The notes under the pieces are model-generated. The model made no database searches and was not told where the DNA came from. It was given only the letters and a program-made list of their open reading frames with translations. 64,000 nt of DNA, taken from contig CBDBFZ010000002.1 of assembly GCA_965205225.1 (NCBI GenBank), positions 1 through 64,000 of the forward strand, read 5' to 3'. Below, in pieces: positions 43,648 through 51,190 of this stretch. Within the stretch, counting starts at the first letter, position 1. The number at the start of each line of letters is the position of its first letter. The DNA is from Litorimonas sp965205225. Its GTDB lineage: Bacteria; Pseudomonadota; Alphaproteobacteria; Caulobacterales; Maricaulaceae. A program made the translations under genes and the position numbers.

Positions 43648-43908
43648 AGTGTAATCCTTTAGATCGTCGGTTCCCATGCGGCGACATGCCGAACGGATGC
43701 CCCGCTGAAAAGCACGGCGATTCTCGACGTCTGGTAGGAAAAGCATTCTGCGCCGGGCCACGGATAGACCGTGAGCAAGCGGCAGGCCGATGATCTGGCC
43801 CTTTGGTCGATGGTCTGCATATTGGGATAAGTCCCCGGGATATCAAGTGAAGTCTGTGTGACGGTTTCATCATGGATCCAAGTTTTCTAACAGGAACAAG
43901 CCGACAAA

Positions 43909-44172
43909 TCAAGCTGAGTTCAACCGACCAAACTGCACCACATCTACCCAATCAGGATTGCGCGCGGCCATTGCCTCGAAGAAGGGGCAGAGCGGGACGA
44001 TCCGCCGAGCCCGTCAGCGACATCTGTATAATCGACAATGACCAAAGTGAGACTCCGACTTGGAAAAGGTGATTTTCGCTGTCAGCGCCTGTCCCTCTAT
44101 ATGCCCCTCTATATGCGCAATGAAACGCCCCTTCGTGTCCGTTTCTTCCAGCGCAAAAGTGATGCGGTGCAT
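43909..44172 (-). pseudogene. Small GNAT acetyltransferase relic with central deletion
   Basis: The N-terminal part (HRITFALEETDTKGRFIAHI, then ALTAKITFSKSESHF) and, in another frame, the C-terminal part (IVPLCPFFEAMAARNPDWVD, then VVQ) match small YjdJ-like GNAT proteins. The acetyl-CoA loop (RGxGxG/A) that should lie between them is deleted at about 43990-44010. It therefore cannot bind acetyl-CoA normally. The stop is TGA 43911-43909. Its 5' end lies 38 bp from the radical SAM gene stop on the same strand. Confidence 0.6.
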
Positions 44173-44210
44173 GACTGTCTCCTGTTTCATATCGCCTACA
44201 GGATCATCCC

Positions 44211-45338
44211 TCACCCGAACAGATCGCCCTGCCCACTGACGCTTTCCGGCACGCGGAACTGCGTACAGTCCAAGCTGACGCGCTGTTCACGCGGAATGAT
44301 CCCGGTCCGCTTCTGCGCGTGATAATAACGCTGCGCGATCAACTTTCGGAACGGCGTCTTCACCTCGCTGCCCTCCCCGCGCGACCAGTGCGGATCATAG
44401 TCCTTGCCGCCATTGATCGTGCGAATGTGATTCATGATCCGCCGCGCACGCGTCGGCGCAAAGGCCTCCAGCCATTCCTGAAAGATCGGACTGACCTCCA
44501 GCGGCAGGCGCAGCACCGTATAGGCACTGTAGCTCGCGCCCAGATCAGCCGCCCGCGCCATGATGCTTTCCAGCTCACTATCATTCAGCCCCGGTATCAT
44601 CGGGCCAAGCATGATACCCGTCGGAATACCGGCAACCGCCAGCTGCTCTAGCGCGTCGAACCGCCGTTCCGGCGTCGGGCAGCGCGGCTCCATCGCGCGG
44701 GCGAGCGCCCGATCCTGCGTTGTGATTGATATCATCGCCCGGACAATCCCGCGCCGCGCCATCGGCGCGAGAATATCCAGATCGCGCGTGATCAGGTTCG
44801 ACTTGGTCAGGATCGAGACCGGATGGCGGAAGGCGCTGAGCACCTGCAGCAGGCCGCGCATGATCCGCTGCTCCCGCTCGATCGGCTGATAGGCGTCCGT
44901 ATTCGTCCCGATCATGATCGGGCGGACCTTGTAGCGCGGGTTGGACAGTTCGCGCTTGAGCAGATCCGGCCCGGACGGTTTGGCATAGAGCCGCGTTTCA
45001 AAATCGAGCCCGGCGGAGAGACCGTAATAGGTATGGGTTGGCCGCGCGAAACAATAGATGCAGCCATGTTCACAACCGCGATAGGGATTGATCGAGCGCT
45101 TAAACCCGACATAGGGACTGACGATCTTGTTGATGATCGTGCGCGGGAATTCTGTGGTTACGGATGTTCTGGCCGAAGCGCGGTCTTCCAGCGGCAGCGC
45201 GTCCCAATCCTCGTCCGACCGCTCCCGCGTCAGCGGTTCATAGCGCCCGGTCACATTGCTGCGCGCGCCGCGTCCCTTCTCTCTGAGTTTCAGCTCACGC
45301 TTGGGCTGTTGGAAGGGCAGGATATTGGGATAGGCCAT
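44211..45338 (-). CDS. PA0069/Rv2578c-family radical SAM protein
   Basis: The 375-residue protein has the radical SAM cluster motif CEHGCIYC (near residue 90, in NPYRGCEHGCIYCFARPTHT). The barrel follows: PIMIGTNTDAYQPIEREQRI, SILTKSNLITRDLDILAPMA, IPTGIMLGPMIPGLNDSELE. It is related to SplB-like photoproduct lyases, but the PA0069 family has no settled role. It binds a 4Fe-4S cluster and S-adenosylmethionine. ATG 45338 (MAYPNILPF) is chosen over the ATG 12 codons upstream, since the family begins near this point. Confidence 0.88.
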   Translation of the reverse strand: MAYPNILPFQQPKRELKLREKGRGARSNVTGRYEPLTRERSDEDWDALPLEDRASARTSVTTEFPRTIINKIVSPYVGFKRSINPYRGCEHGCIYCFARPTHTYYGLSAGLDFETRLYAKPSGPDLLKRELSNPRYKVRPIMIGTNTDAYQPIEREQRIMRGLLQVLSAFRHPVSILTKSNLITRDLDILAPMARRGIVRAMISITTQDRALARAMEPRCPTPERRFDALEQLAVAGIPTGIMLGPMIPGLNDSELESIMARAADLGASYSAYTVLRLPLEVSPIFQEWLEAFAPTRARRIMNHIRTINGGKDYDPHWSRGEGSEVKTPFRKLIAQRYYHAQKRTGIIPREQRVSLDCTQFRVPESVSGQGDLFG

Positions 45339-45426
45339 GAACGTCTCGCTGATGCACGCTCCCGAATGGCCCAAACGAAGCGGTGATGGATGTTGTTCGA
45401 ATGTTAGGAATTTTTTCCTTTACTGG

Positions 45427-45603
45427 TCAAGCCTTCTCTGCGATCTCTGCTGTGGACAAAGCCTCTATACAATCGGCAACTTCTTCGTCCTTGGCGTAAT
45501 GATCCCTACAAACTATCGACAACTCCCGCCATGATGCATCACATCCATCTGGTTTTCCAGCATTCTTGTAAAAGCCTTTGACCCAACCTCTTTCGAAGAC
45601 TTG
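45427..45603 (-). other. 58-codon orphan frame without a start, likely gene relic
   Basis: The minus strand reads GWVKGFYKNAGKPDGCDASW, RELSIVCRDHYAKDEEVADC and IEALSTAEIAEKA to a stop at 45427-45429. A stop lies just upstream and there is no in-frame ATG or GTG. Composition is protein-like (two spaced Cys pairs, charged helix). I do not recognise it. Nothing else is seen in the 45339-45685 interval. Confidence 0.25.
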
Positions 45604-45943
45604 CTAGGCTGCGATTACATTCTCACTTTTATGGATTTCTTTTGTTTGCGAACACTGGTTCAAGACTTTCTTTTGGAGGTAACTCATGGATCGACAGGAG
45701 CTCCGCGATGACCAATGGGCGATTATAGAACCTGGACACCTCGAAGAACGGGTTTTTTGGGCCAGTATAGAGGCGAATTTTATAGTCGGCTCTCAGGTCA
45801 GGCTTCATAGAGTGACGAATTCGTGTCCACAGGCGTATTTTGGCATGATTTAGGCCTGCATAAGCGGGGGGATCCGGATTTTGAACAGAATCAGGCTATG
45901 GGCTGTCGTCGCTCATGGAAAACGAGGCAGCGGAAGTTGTAGC

Positions 45944-46492
45944 TTAGCTTGGCCATGGTGATCCGGCCAGCGGCCCTGGCCGATTGAGCGCCTGGCCGAT
46001 TGAGCGGATCGTGATCGCCATCGGCCCTTTCTCATATCCGAAGACATGTTCAACACAGGCACGGATGGAGGAGCGGGTCGCATTGCCGCGCCGAATGTGC
46101 TTTGCCATCGGTTTACCGCGGGGCTTCTTTCGATGGATATTTGAACGATAGCCCTGCGCTTTCAGCCAGGCTTCGTTTCTGGCTGAGCGATAAGCTGTAT
46201 CCGCCCAAACAGACTTTGAGCTGTTGGTGGCATCCAGAACCGATGCCAGTCCGTGCCCATCATAGCGGGCCGCATGGGTGCAGGTCTCTCCCCGGACAAA
46301 GCGCCATTTCCGGTCAATACTGATGTGGTTCTTGTACCCAAAGTGAGGGATGGAAATGTCGACAAGGCCTGCGTCCTGTTCCCCTTCTGCGGTCTTTCGC
46401 GCCCTGGAATAGCTGACCACCGCTCGTGCGTCGGTGTCTTTCTGTGCGGCCCTGGCAGGATCGCCCGCGCCAGATAGCGGACGCGCTTTCAC
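45944..46492 (-). CDS. IS5-type element 1 transposase, DDE half (second frame)
   Basis: The 182-residue frame has DPARAAQKDTDARAVVSYSR, then GYKNHISIDRKWRFVRGETC, VWADTAYRSARNEAWLKAQG and HIRRGNATRSSIRACVEHVF, the second Asp and Glu of an IS5-family DDE nuclease. It overlaps the first frame (46314-47006) with a phase change near 46440-46490. The same break occurs in copy 1, so it is either a programmed frameshift or an inherited defect. The ATG at 46492 has no clear ribosome site. Confidence 0.75.
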   Translation of the reverse strand: MKARPLSGAGDPARAAQKDTDARAVVSYSRARKTAEGEQDAGLVDISIPHFGYKNHISIDRKWRFVRGETCTHAARYDGHGLASVLDATNSSKSVWADTAYRSARNEAWLKAQGYRSNIHRKKPRGKPMAKHIRRGNATRSSIRACVEHVFGYEKGPMAITIRSIGQALNRPGPLAGSPWPS

Positions 46493-47006
46493 CCGCCCTG
46501 GCCCGCTCTTTCTCTTCTTTCCTCATCCGTTGGCGCGGCGCTGACACCAAAGTGGCATCCACGATCTGACCTCCCGTGGGTTTGTAGCCGCGCTTGCAGA
46601 GTTGCTCTTCAAAAGCGGCAAACAGAGATTTGAAAGCACCAGACTGGGTCAGCTTTTCCTGGGTCAGCTTTTCACGCAACAGCCAAATCGTCTTTTGGTC
46701 CGGGGTCGGTTCACCGATCTGAAACCTCAGAAACCGCAACCAACTTAAACGATCCCGGATCAGAAATTCCATCCCTTCATCACTCAGATTGTGCATCGAC
46801 GCCAGAACAAGCACCTTGAACATCGTGACCGGATCATAGGGTGGCCGACCGCCCTTGGCGCGAACACCATAACCGAGGGCTTCCATCAGAACAGTTCGGA
46901 AAGCCTCAAAGTCCACATGACGCTCCAGCGCTTCAAGCGGATCACCTGTCGCCGATAAGCGAGCAAGATGATCCGACAAGTCAAACAATCCAGGCGCGTG
47001 CATCAT
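46314..47006 (-). CDS. IS5-type element 1 transposase, N-terminal half (first frame)
   Basis: ATG 47006 starts MMHAPGLFDLSDHLARLSAT after GGGAGGATTTT. The frame holds the IS5 N-terminal domain (PPYDPVTMFKVLVLASMHNL, RLSWLRFLRFQIGEPTPDQK) and the first catalytic region (GGQIVDATLVSAPRQRM). It carries the duplicated EKLTQ EKLTQ. After about residue 190 the true protein continues in the other frame, and this frame ends in an Arg-rich tail at 46314. Confidence 0.78.
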   Translation of the reverse strand: MMHAPGLFDLSDHLARLSATGDPLEALERHVDFEAFRTVLMEALGYGVRAKGGRPPYDPVTMFKVLVLASMHNLSDEGMEFLIRDRLSWLRFLRFQIGEPTPDQKTIWLLREKLTQEKLTQSGAFKSLFAAFEEQLCKRGYKPTGGQIVDATLVSAPRQRMRKEEKERARAGESASAIWRGRSCQGRTERHRRTSGGQLFQGAKDRRRGTGRRPCRHFHPSLWVQEPHQY

Positions 47007-47502
47007 AAAATCCTCCCACAACCAGTAAATCAGATCATACCACAAAATGTACGGTTCTTAGAGGCCTCCACCTTTTGTTCTGGGCGCGCCGCTTAAAAAA
47101 AGGCCAAACATCCCAATGTTTGGGCCGCTCCCGTGGCGAGTTTGGCACAAAACGCCATACCGTAAGCGAAGATTTGGAGCTTTCTCTGTGATTTGAGGCA
47201 AGCCCGGGGTTTGAACATGACATGAAACAGACTCATGGTCTGATTGAAGGCTTGCAGGCCCAATATGCCCTGGCAGATAAGGCCTATGATACGGATAGTC
47301 TGATCCAGACTATCCATGATAATAATGCTAAGGCCTGTATCCCGCCTAAAACCAACCGTCTTGAACAACGCGCCTACGACAAAGACCTCTATAAGGAGCG
47401 CATCAGCTCGAACCTATGTTCGGCAAACTCATCAAAACATGCATGGGATCCGTCAAACGCGCCGGAATATATCGCCGAAATATATCTATGGCTCAAATAG
47501 TT

Positions 47503-48237
47503 AAAGGGTCATGCCTAGTTGATTGGATTTTCTCTGAAGTATCGTAACAGGGTTTTGTACTTGTCTTCAAGCCTGTGATTATATCTCCATTCCGTTTCCT
47601 TCAGGTGTAGATGAAAGGTGTGTTTGGAACGCCCTTAAACTTCGCTAGACGCATCTTGGCCAGCCCCCAGAAGCCTTCGATGCCGTTGATGTGGGTTGGG
47701 CCCTGGGCGAACTCGTCCCTGGAATGATCTACCCGATAATGACCATAGCCTATATCGACCAGTCCGTTATAGCCGCGCCAGCCATCGGAGTTGATGATGG
47801 AAGACGGGTTAACCCTACCCCGGATAATCCCCTGTAGGGTGGCTCTGGAGCAGTCTGGCACGATCTCGGTGTGACCCGCCCGGCCCGTTCGTAGATGCCA
47901 AACACGGTGGTTTTGCCATAGGCCCCGCGCCCGCGTTTGCCCTTGACGCGGGTTGCGCCGAAATAGCTTTCATCAACCTCGACCACGCCGAAGAAGGGTC
48001 TGTTCGCCTCGCAGGCCCAATGGATGCGTTCGCGAAGAGCGCGGTAGATTCGGTTGATGGTGTTACAGTTAAGCCCTGTCAGTTGGGCTGTTTGCAGGGC
48101 TGTCAGATCAGCGGCGAAGCAGCGAACGACCTCCCGAATTTTGCGTTCGGACAGGTGCGACCCTTTTGAGTGATGATTTCCATTGCATATAGTGACTTAG
48201 ATCCTATGCGGAGCCAATCAAATAGGCAAGACCCTTT
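47503..48237 (-). pseudogene. IS1595-family element, frameshifted transposase (copy 1)
   Basis: Terminal repeats AAAGGGTCATGCCTAGTTGA (left) and, inward from 48237, AAAGGGTCTTGCCTATTTGA delimit the element. The minus strand gives SHLSERKIREVVRCFAADLT, LNCNTINRIYRALRERIHWA, VVEVDESYFGATRVKGKRGR and, after a shift, SIINSDGWRGYNGLVDIGYG and PTHINGIEGFWGLAKMRLAK. That is the DDNK-type ISXO2 domain. At least two frameshifts inactivate it. A second relic lies at 61042-61650. Confidence 0.85.
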
Positions 48238-48269
48238 AATAATAATTACATGATCTTGACGGGTAGATA

Positions 48270-48553
48270 ATGAATTTCAAAGTTTTTGGGGCAACTATTT
48301 TGATCGCAGTAATATCTACTGCCAACACATCTTCCAGTGATCAAACTACTTCTGCTGCGAAAAAATGCGAACAGAATGGATGTGCGTTCCAGTGGCACCT
48401 AATGAACTATTTACTTGTCCATCGGGACAAATTCCAGTACTTCAAACCACGACTTTCGGCGCTGAGGAACGGGAGGAGTGGGTTTGCTTTCCAACGGCAG
48501 ATGCAGATACTGAACCGGTCACTTGCCCAACTGGTCAAGCGCCTGTTTTGTAG
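48270..48553 (+). CDS. Small secreted peptide with two Cys-containing repeats, needs a -1 frameshift
   Basis: ATG 48270 starts a leader with a signal-like hydrophobic stretch (MNFKVFGATILIAVISTANT) up to an A6 run at 48360-48365. In frame the ORF loses its pattern. A -1 shift (or one extra A) leads into TEWMCVPVAPNELFTCPSGQ then IPVL, and a second unit EEWVCFPTADADTEPVTCPT then GQAPVL, stopping at TAG 48551-48553. The two units share W-x-C-x-P, T-C-P-[ST]-G-Q-x-P-V-L, with C-x10-C and C-x12-C spacing. The product (about 94 residues) looks like an exported, possibly disulfide-bonded peptide. It precedes a full ABC exporter set in the same AT-rich DNA. I do not recognise the family. Confidence 0.55.
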
Positions 48554-48666
48554 GAAGTTACTTTTAAGAGAACCGAATGTTGGTTTGGATTAGGGTTTTA
48601 GGAAAACTGCCTCTCTTTGGTCGTTTATGTACTACCTAAGACAAATATAATTAGTTGATGTTCTAC

Positions 48667-48684
48667 GCGCTGCCAAGGCAGCGC
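48667..48684 (+). promoter_or_regulatory. Hairpin GCGCTGCC-AA-GGCAGCGC before the exporter operon
   Basis: A perfect 8-bp GC-rich inverted repeat stands in AT-rich DNA between the peptide gene and the permease. It is 7 bp before the strong AGGAGG site (48691-48696). There is no T run, so it is not a standard terminator. It could be an attenuator, an RNA processing or stabilising hairpin that sets the peptide/exporter ratio, or an operator palindrome. Confidence 0.5.
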
Positions 48685-48704
48685 ATAAGCAGGAGGATAA
48701 CATT

Positions 48705-51146
48705 ATGGTTAGCAAATTGCTGGCGTATTTTTGCCTCACCATTTCTTTATTTGTAGCTTCCTTCTCTTATTTATTTTTTGAATACGAAACAACTTACGAT
48801 AATTTTCGTACTGATTATTCCCAAATATACAGAGTCGAACTGGATCAGAACTTCGCAAACAATTTTGATGAAAGCAATTCAGATATTGCTATTCAGCGAA
48901 GTGCGGCTCCTATAACAGACCCGAGACTTGCTGATATCATCAAGGATAAATACACTGATGATCAAGTCACTGTGGTAAGAGTTGCTGATCAAGAAACCAT
49001 TACCATTCAAAACAACTCCGCTAAAAACATTGTCGGATTTTCATTCAAAGCCTTCCATGTCGACGAGAATATATTTGATTTTTTAGATATAAAGATAATC
49101 GATGGAGACAAAAGAGCACCACTCACAACTCCGTCGTCAATTGCACTATCTCAGTCATCTTATGAAACTATCACCGAAATAATACCTCTTAAAATTGGGA
49201 GTTATATAGAAGTAGGAGGAGGTAGAAAACTAAAATTGACTGCTATCTTTGAGGATATACCAAGAAATTCAAATTTTGGCTTCGAAGCCCTTATGAAATT
49301 TGACGGGCGTAATCGGCAAAAGACTTTTATACTCAATAATAAGAACTCTATCACCAGAAATAGTAAAAGAACTGAAACAACCATTACTACAAATACATTT
49401 GTTAAATTAAAAACTACAAGTCAAACTGATATGGAAGCTTTTTTGGAGGTTCTTCCCGATAGATACGCATATCTGTCAGGCGAGTCATTTGTGCTTACGC
49501 CATTGAGAAAATTGCATACTCACGCTGTATCAGTGATGAACCGACCAAATGGAAACATTACGATCATAAATGCTTTAGCAATTTTGTCATTGTCAATATT
49601 TATCATCTCAATATTTAACCATAAGCTTTACTTAATTGTAAAAATGGAATGGGAATTAAAAAAAATTAGTTTGATAAAAATTTTTGGAATCTCTTCAAGT
49701 CAATTAATGTTAAAGATATTAAAGTCAATTTCGGCGAAAACCTTGATTTTACTACCCATATGCATCGCCTGCATAGTGTTTACCTTAGAAATAATAAGAA
49801 GCAAAACTGGAAATCCTCCTTTCGAAATTCACAATTACACTGCACTCGCAATCACACTCTTGATAGTGATATTTTTTGTGCAATTTTTATCAACACCGCT
49901 TCGCCTCTATCGTGTTTACATTGCTCTTCCTAAATTGATCCTTTCTGCTTCACAAAAGGGCATGCATGTTGGAAGAATTACCATTCAAAGTGTTTTATCA
50001 TTACAATTTTTTGCGAGTGTTTTTCTCACATGCATTTTAACTCTAAGTTTAATTCAAATTAATCAAGTTCTGAAAATAGATCGCAACTTTAACCAGCAAG
50101 ACTTACAGACAATTTTCGTGTCCACTTCCTCCCTAGAAGACGATTCAGATTGGGTATCATTGATGGAAATAAATGAGTATTTAGACGATTTTGAAGAGTT
50201 TAAAAATTCCGCAATGTCGGACATTTCTATTCCTGGTTTTCTTCCATCTCCAACAAAAATATCAACCCTCACGGCTCAAAAAGACAGTATAGATTTATAT
50301 ATACCTATGGTTTCAGTCTCGCTAAACTTTTTCGACTTTCTAGAAATAGGTACAGTAACCGGTCAAACATTCTCTGTTAAAAGAATGAGTGATAACTTTA
50401 ATTCTGATATTGAAGATTTACCTATAATAAATATTGTTGTAACAAAGCGGTTTGTAGAGCTTCTTGGATTCAGAAATATCGAAGATGTAGTTAACTCAAG
50501 AATAACTTTACAGAATGGTCAAGTTGGAATCATTATTGGAGTTGTAGAGGATACAGTGTTTGGAACATATACTAAAAAACCCAAGCCCATAATTTACTAT
50601 TCTGATGTGGCAGTATACAAGACTCTTACTCTCCGGTCCACGAATCAATCTGATATTATAACTACATTACAAAATTATAAAAACATATCTGATAGTAAAA
50701 ACTACTTCACAGTAATAGCTTATGAAACGCTGTTAGAGACCCTTATGAAACCGCTCAAAGAGCGCGTACTTATATTCTTATTTTTAGCCTTGGCGGCGTT
50801 ACTTGTCTCATATTTTGCAGCATATAGTATGTTTAGCACACTTATATCAGCGCAAAAAAAGAACTTAGCCATTCGTAAGGTGTTTGGCCATGGTTTGCAT
50901 AATTTATTTGTCCACATATTTCCTGGATTAATACTGCCGATCGTTATAGGTATGGCATTAGCATTCAGCCTTGTTGGTTATTTCGTCATTCCGTCACTGT
51001 TTTATAATCTGCATATATCCACTGGAGTTTACATAATGTCAATTTATGCTCCAGCATTACTTCTTTTAGTAACACTGTCTGCTGTGGTTTTCATAATTTT
51101 ATGGCGATTAATTTCGCGCTCTTCTCATGAATACCTATATGATTAA
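48705..51146 (+). CDS. FtsX/MacB-type ABC transporter permease, two FtsX domains
   Basis: The 813-residue permease has an N-terminal TM (LLAYFCLTISLFVASFSYLF) and a MacB-type periplasmic domain (YDNFRTDYSQIYRVELDQNF, IVGFSFKAFHVDENIFDFLD). TMs lie around 290-400, then a second periplasmic domain and a C-terminal FtsX block (LAALLVSYFAAYSMFSTLIS, KKNLAIRKVFGHGLHNLFVH). This duplicated layout is common in Bacteroidetes and some gammaproteobacteria. It needs a separate ATPase, supplied by 54801-55463. MacB-type systems use mechanotransmission to move periplasmic peptides or lipids out through TolC. ATG 48705 follows AGGAGG. The ORF is complete: its stop (TAA 51144-51146) lies inside the target duplication of the next IS. 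The DNA is strongly AT-rich. Confidence 0.85.
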   Translation: MVSKLLAYFCLTISLFVASFSYLFFEYETTYDNFRTDYSQIYRVELDQNFANNFDESNSDIAIQRSAAPITDPRLADIIKDKYTDDQVTVVRVADQETITIQNNSAKNIVGFSFKAFHVDENIFDFLDIKIIDGDKRAPLTTPSSIALSQSSYETITEIIPLKIGSYIEVGGGRKLKLTAIFEDIPRNSNFGFEALMKFDGRNRQKTFILNNKNSITRNSKRTETTITTNTFVKLKTTSQTDMEAFLEVLPDRYAYLSGESFVLTPLRKLHTHAVSVMNRPNGNITIINALAILSLSIFIISIFNHKLYLIVKMEWELKKISLIKIFGISSSQLMLKILKSISAKTLILLPICIACIVFTLEIIRSKTGNPPFEIHNYTALAITLLIVIFFVQFLSTPLRLYRVYIALPKLILSASQKGMHVGRITIQSVLSLQFFASVFLTCILTLSLIQINQVLKIDRNFNQQDLQTIFVSTSSLEDDSDWVSLMEINEYLDDFEEFKNSAMSDISIPGFLPSPTKISTLTAQKDSIDLYIPMVSVSLNFFDFLEIGTVTGQTFSVKRMSDNFNSDIEDLPIINIVVTKRFVELLGFRNIEDVVNSRITLQNGQVGIIIGVVEDTVFGTYTKKPKPIIYYSDVAVYKTLTLRSTNQSDIITTLQNYKNISDSKNYFTVIAYETLLETLMKPLKERVLIFLFLALAALLVSYFAAYSMFSTLISAQKKNLAIRKVFGHGLHNLFVHIFPGLILPIVIGMALAFSLVGYFVIPSLFYNLHISTGVYIMSIYAPALLLLVTLSAVVFIILWRLISRSSHEYLYD

Positions 51147-51147
51147 A
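51140..51147 (+). repeat. 8-bp target duplication ATGATTAA (left)
   Basis: ATGATTAA is repeated at 52898-52905 on the other side of the IS1595-type element. The left copy contains the last codons and stop of the permease gene (GAT TAA); the right copy contains the ATG of the lipoprotein gene. Confidence 0.9.
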
Positions 51148-51190
51148 ATGTTGTCCTAGATAACATGATTTTGTGTTGTTGGGTTATGAT

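Larger units (their letters stand above)
45734..47069 (-). mobile_element. IS5-type element 1, copy 4 (1336 bp, ACCT target duplication)
   Basis: The ends are GGACACCTCGAAGAACG (45734) and, inward from 47069, GGAGGCCTCTAAGAACC. ACCT is duplicated at 45730-45733 and 47070-47073. This is the least damaged copy in the window and the reference for the others. Confidence 0.9.
45686..47500 (+). pseudogene. Older IS5-family transposase interrupted by element 1 copy 4
   Basis: ATG 45686, after a good TTGGAGGT site, starts MDRQELRDDQWAIIEP, a typical IS5-family N-terminus. Element 1 interrupts it at 45734 and the frame continues at 47070 with FVLGAPLKKRP. Downstream are broken pieces of the DDE half: KQTHGLIEGLQAQYALADKA, then YDTDSLIQTIHDNNAKACIP and YKERISSNLCSA, ending AEIYLWLK at 47500. 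Large internal parts, including the first Asp region, are deleted. Confidence 0.75.

Noticed and set aside
47495..48245. 8-bp target duplication around the first IS1595 relic
   Set aside because: Flanks AATAGTTA and AATAATAA resemble each other only through A/T richness; no exact repeat.
48365..48553. Independent 62-residue gene starting at ATG 48365
   Set aside because: The ATG overlaps the A6 run with no ribosome site and no export signal, while the upstream leader in the 0 frame supplies a signal and ends at the same point; a fused product fits better.
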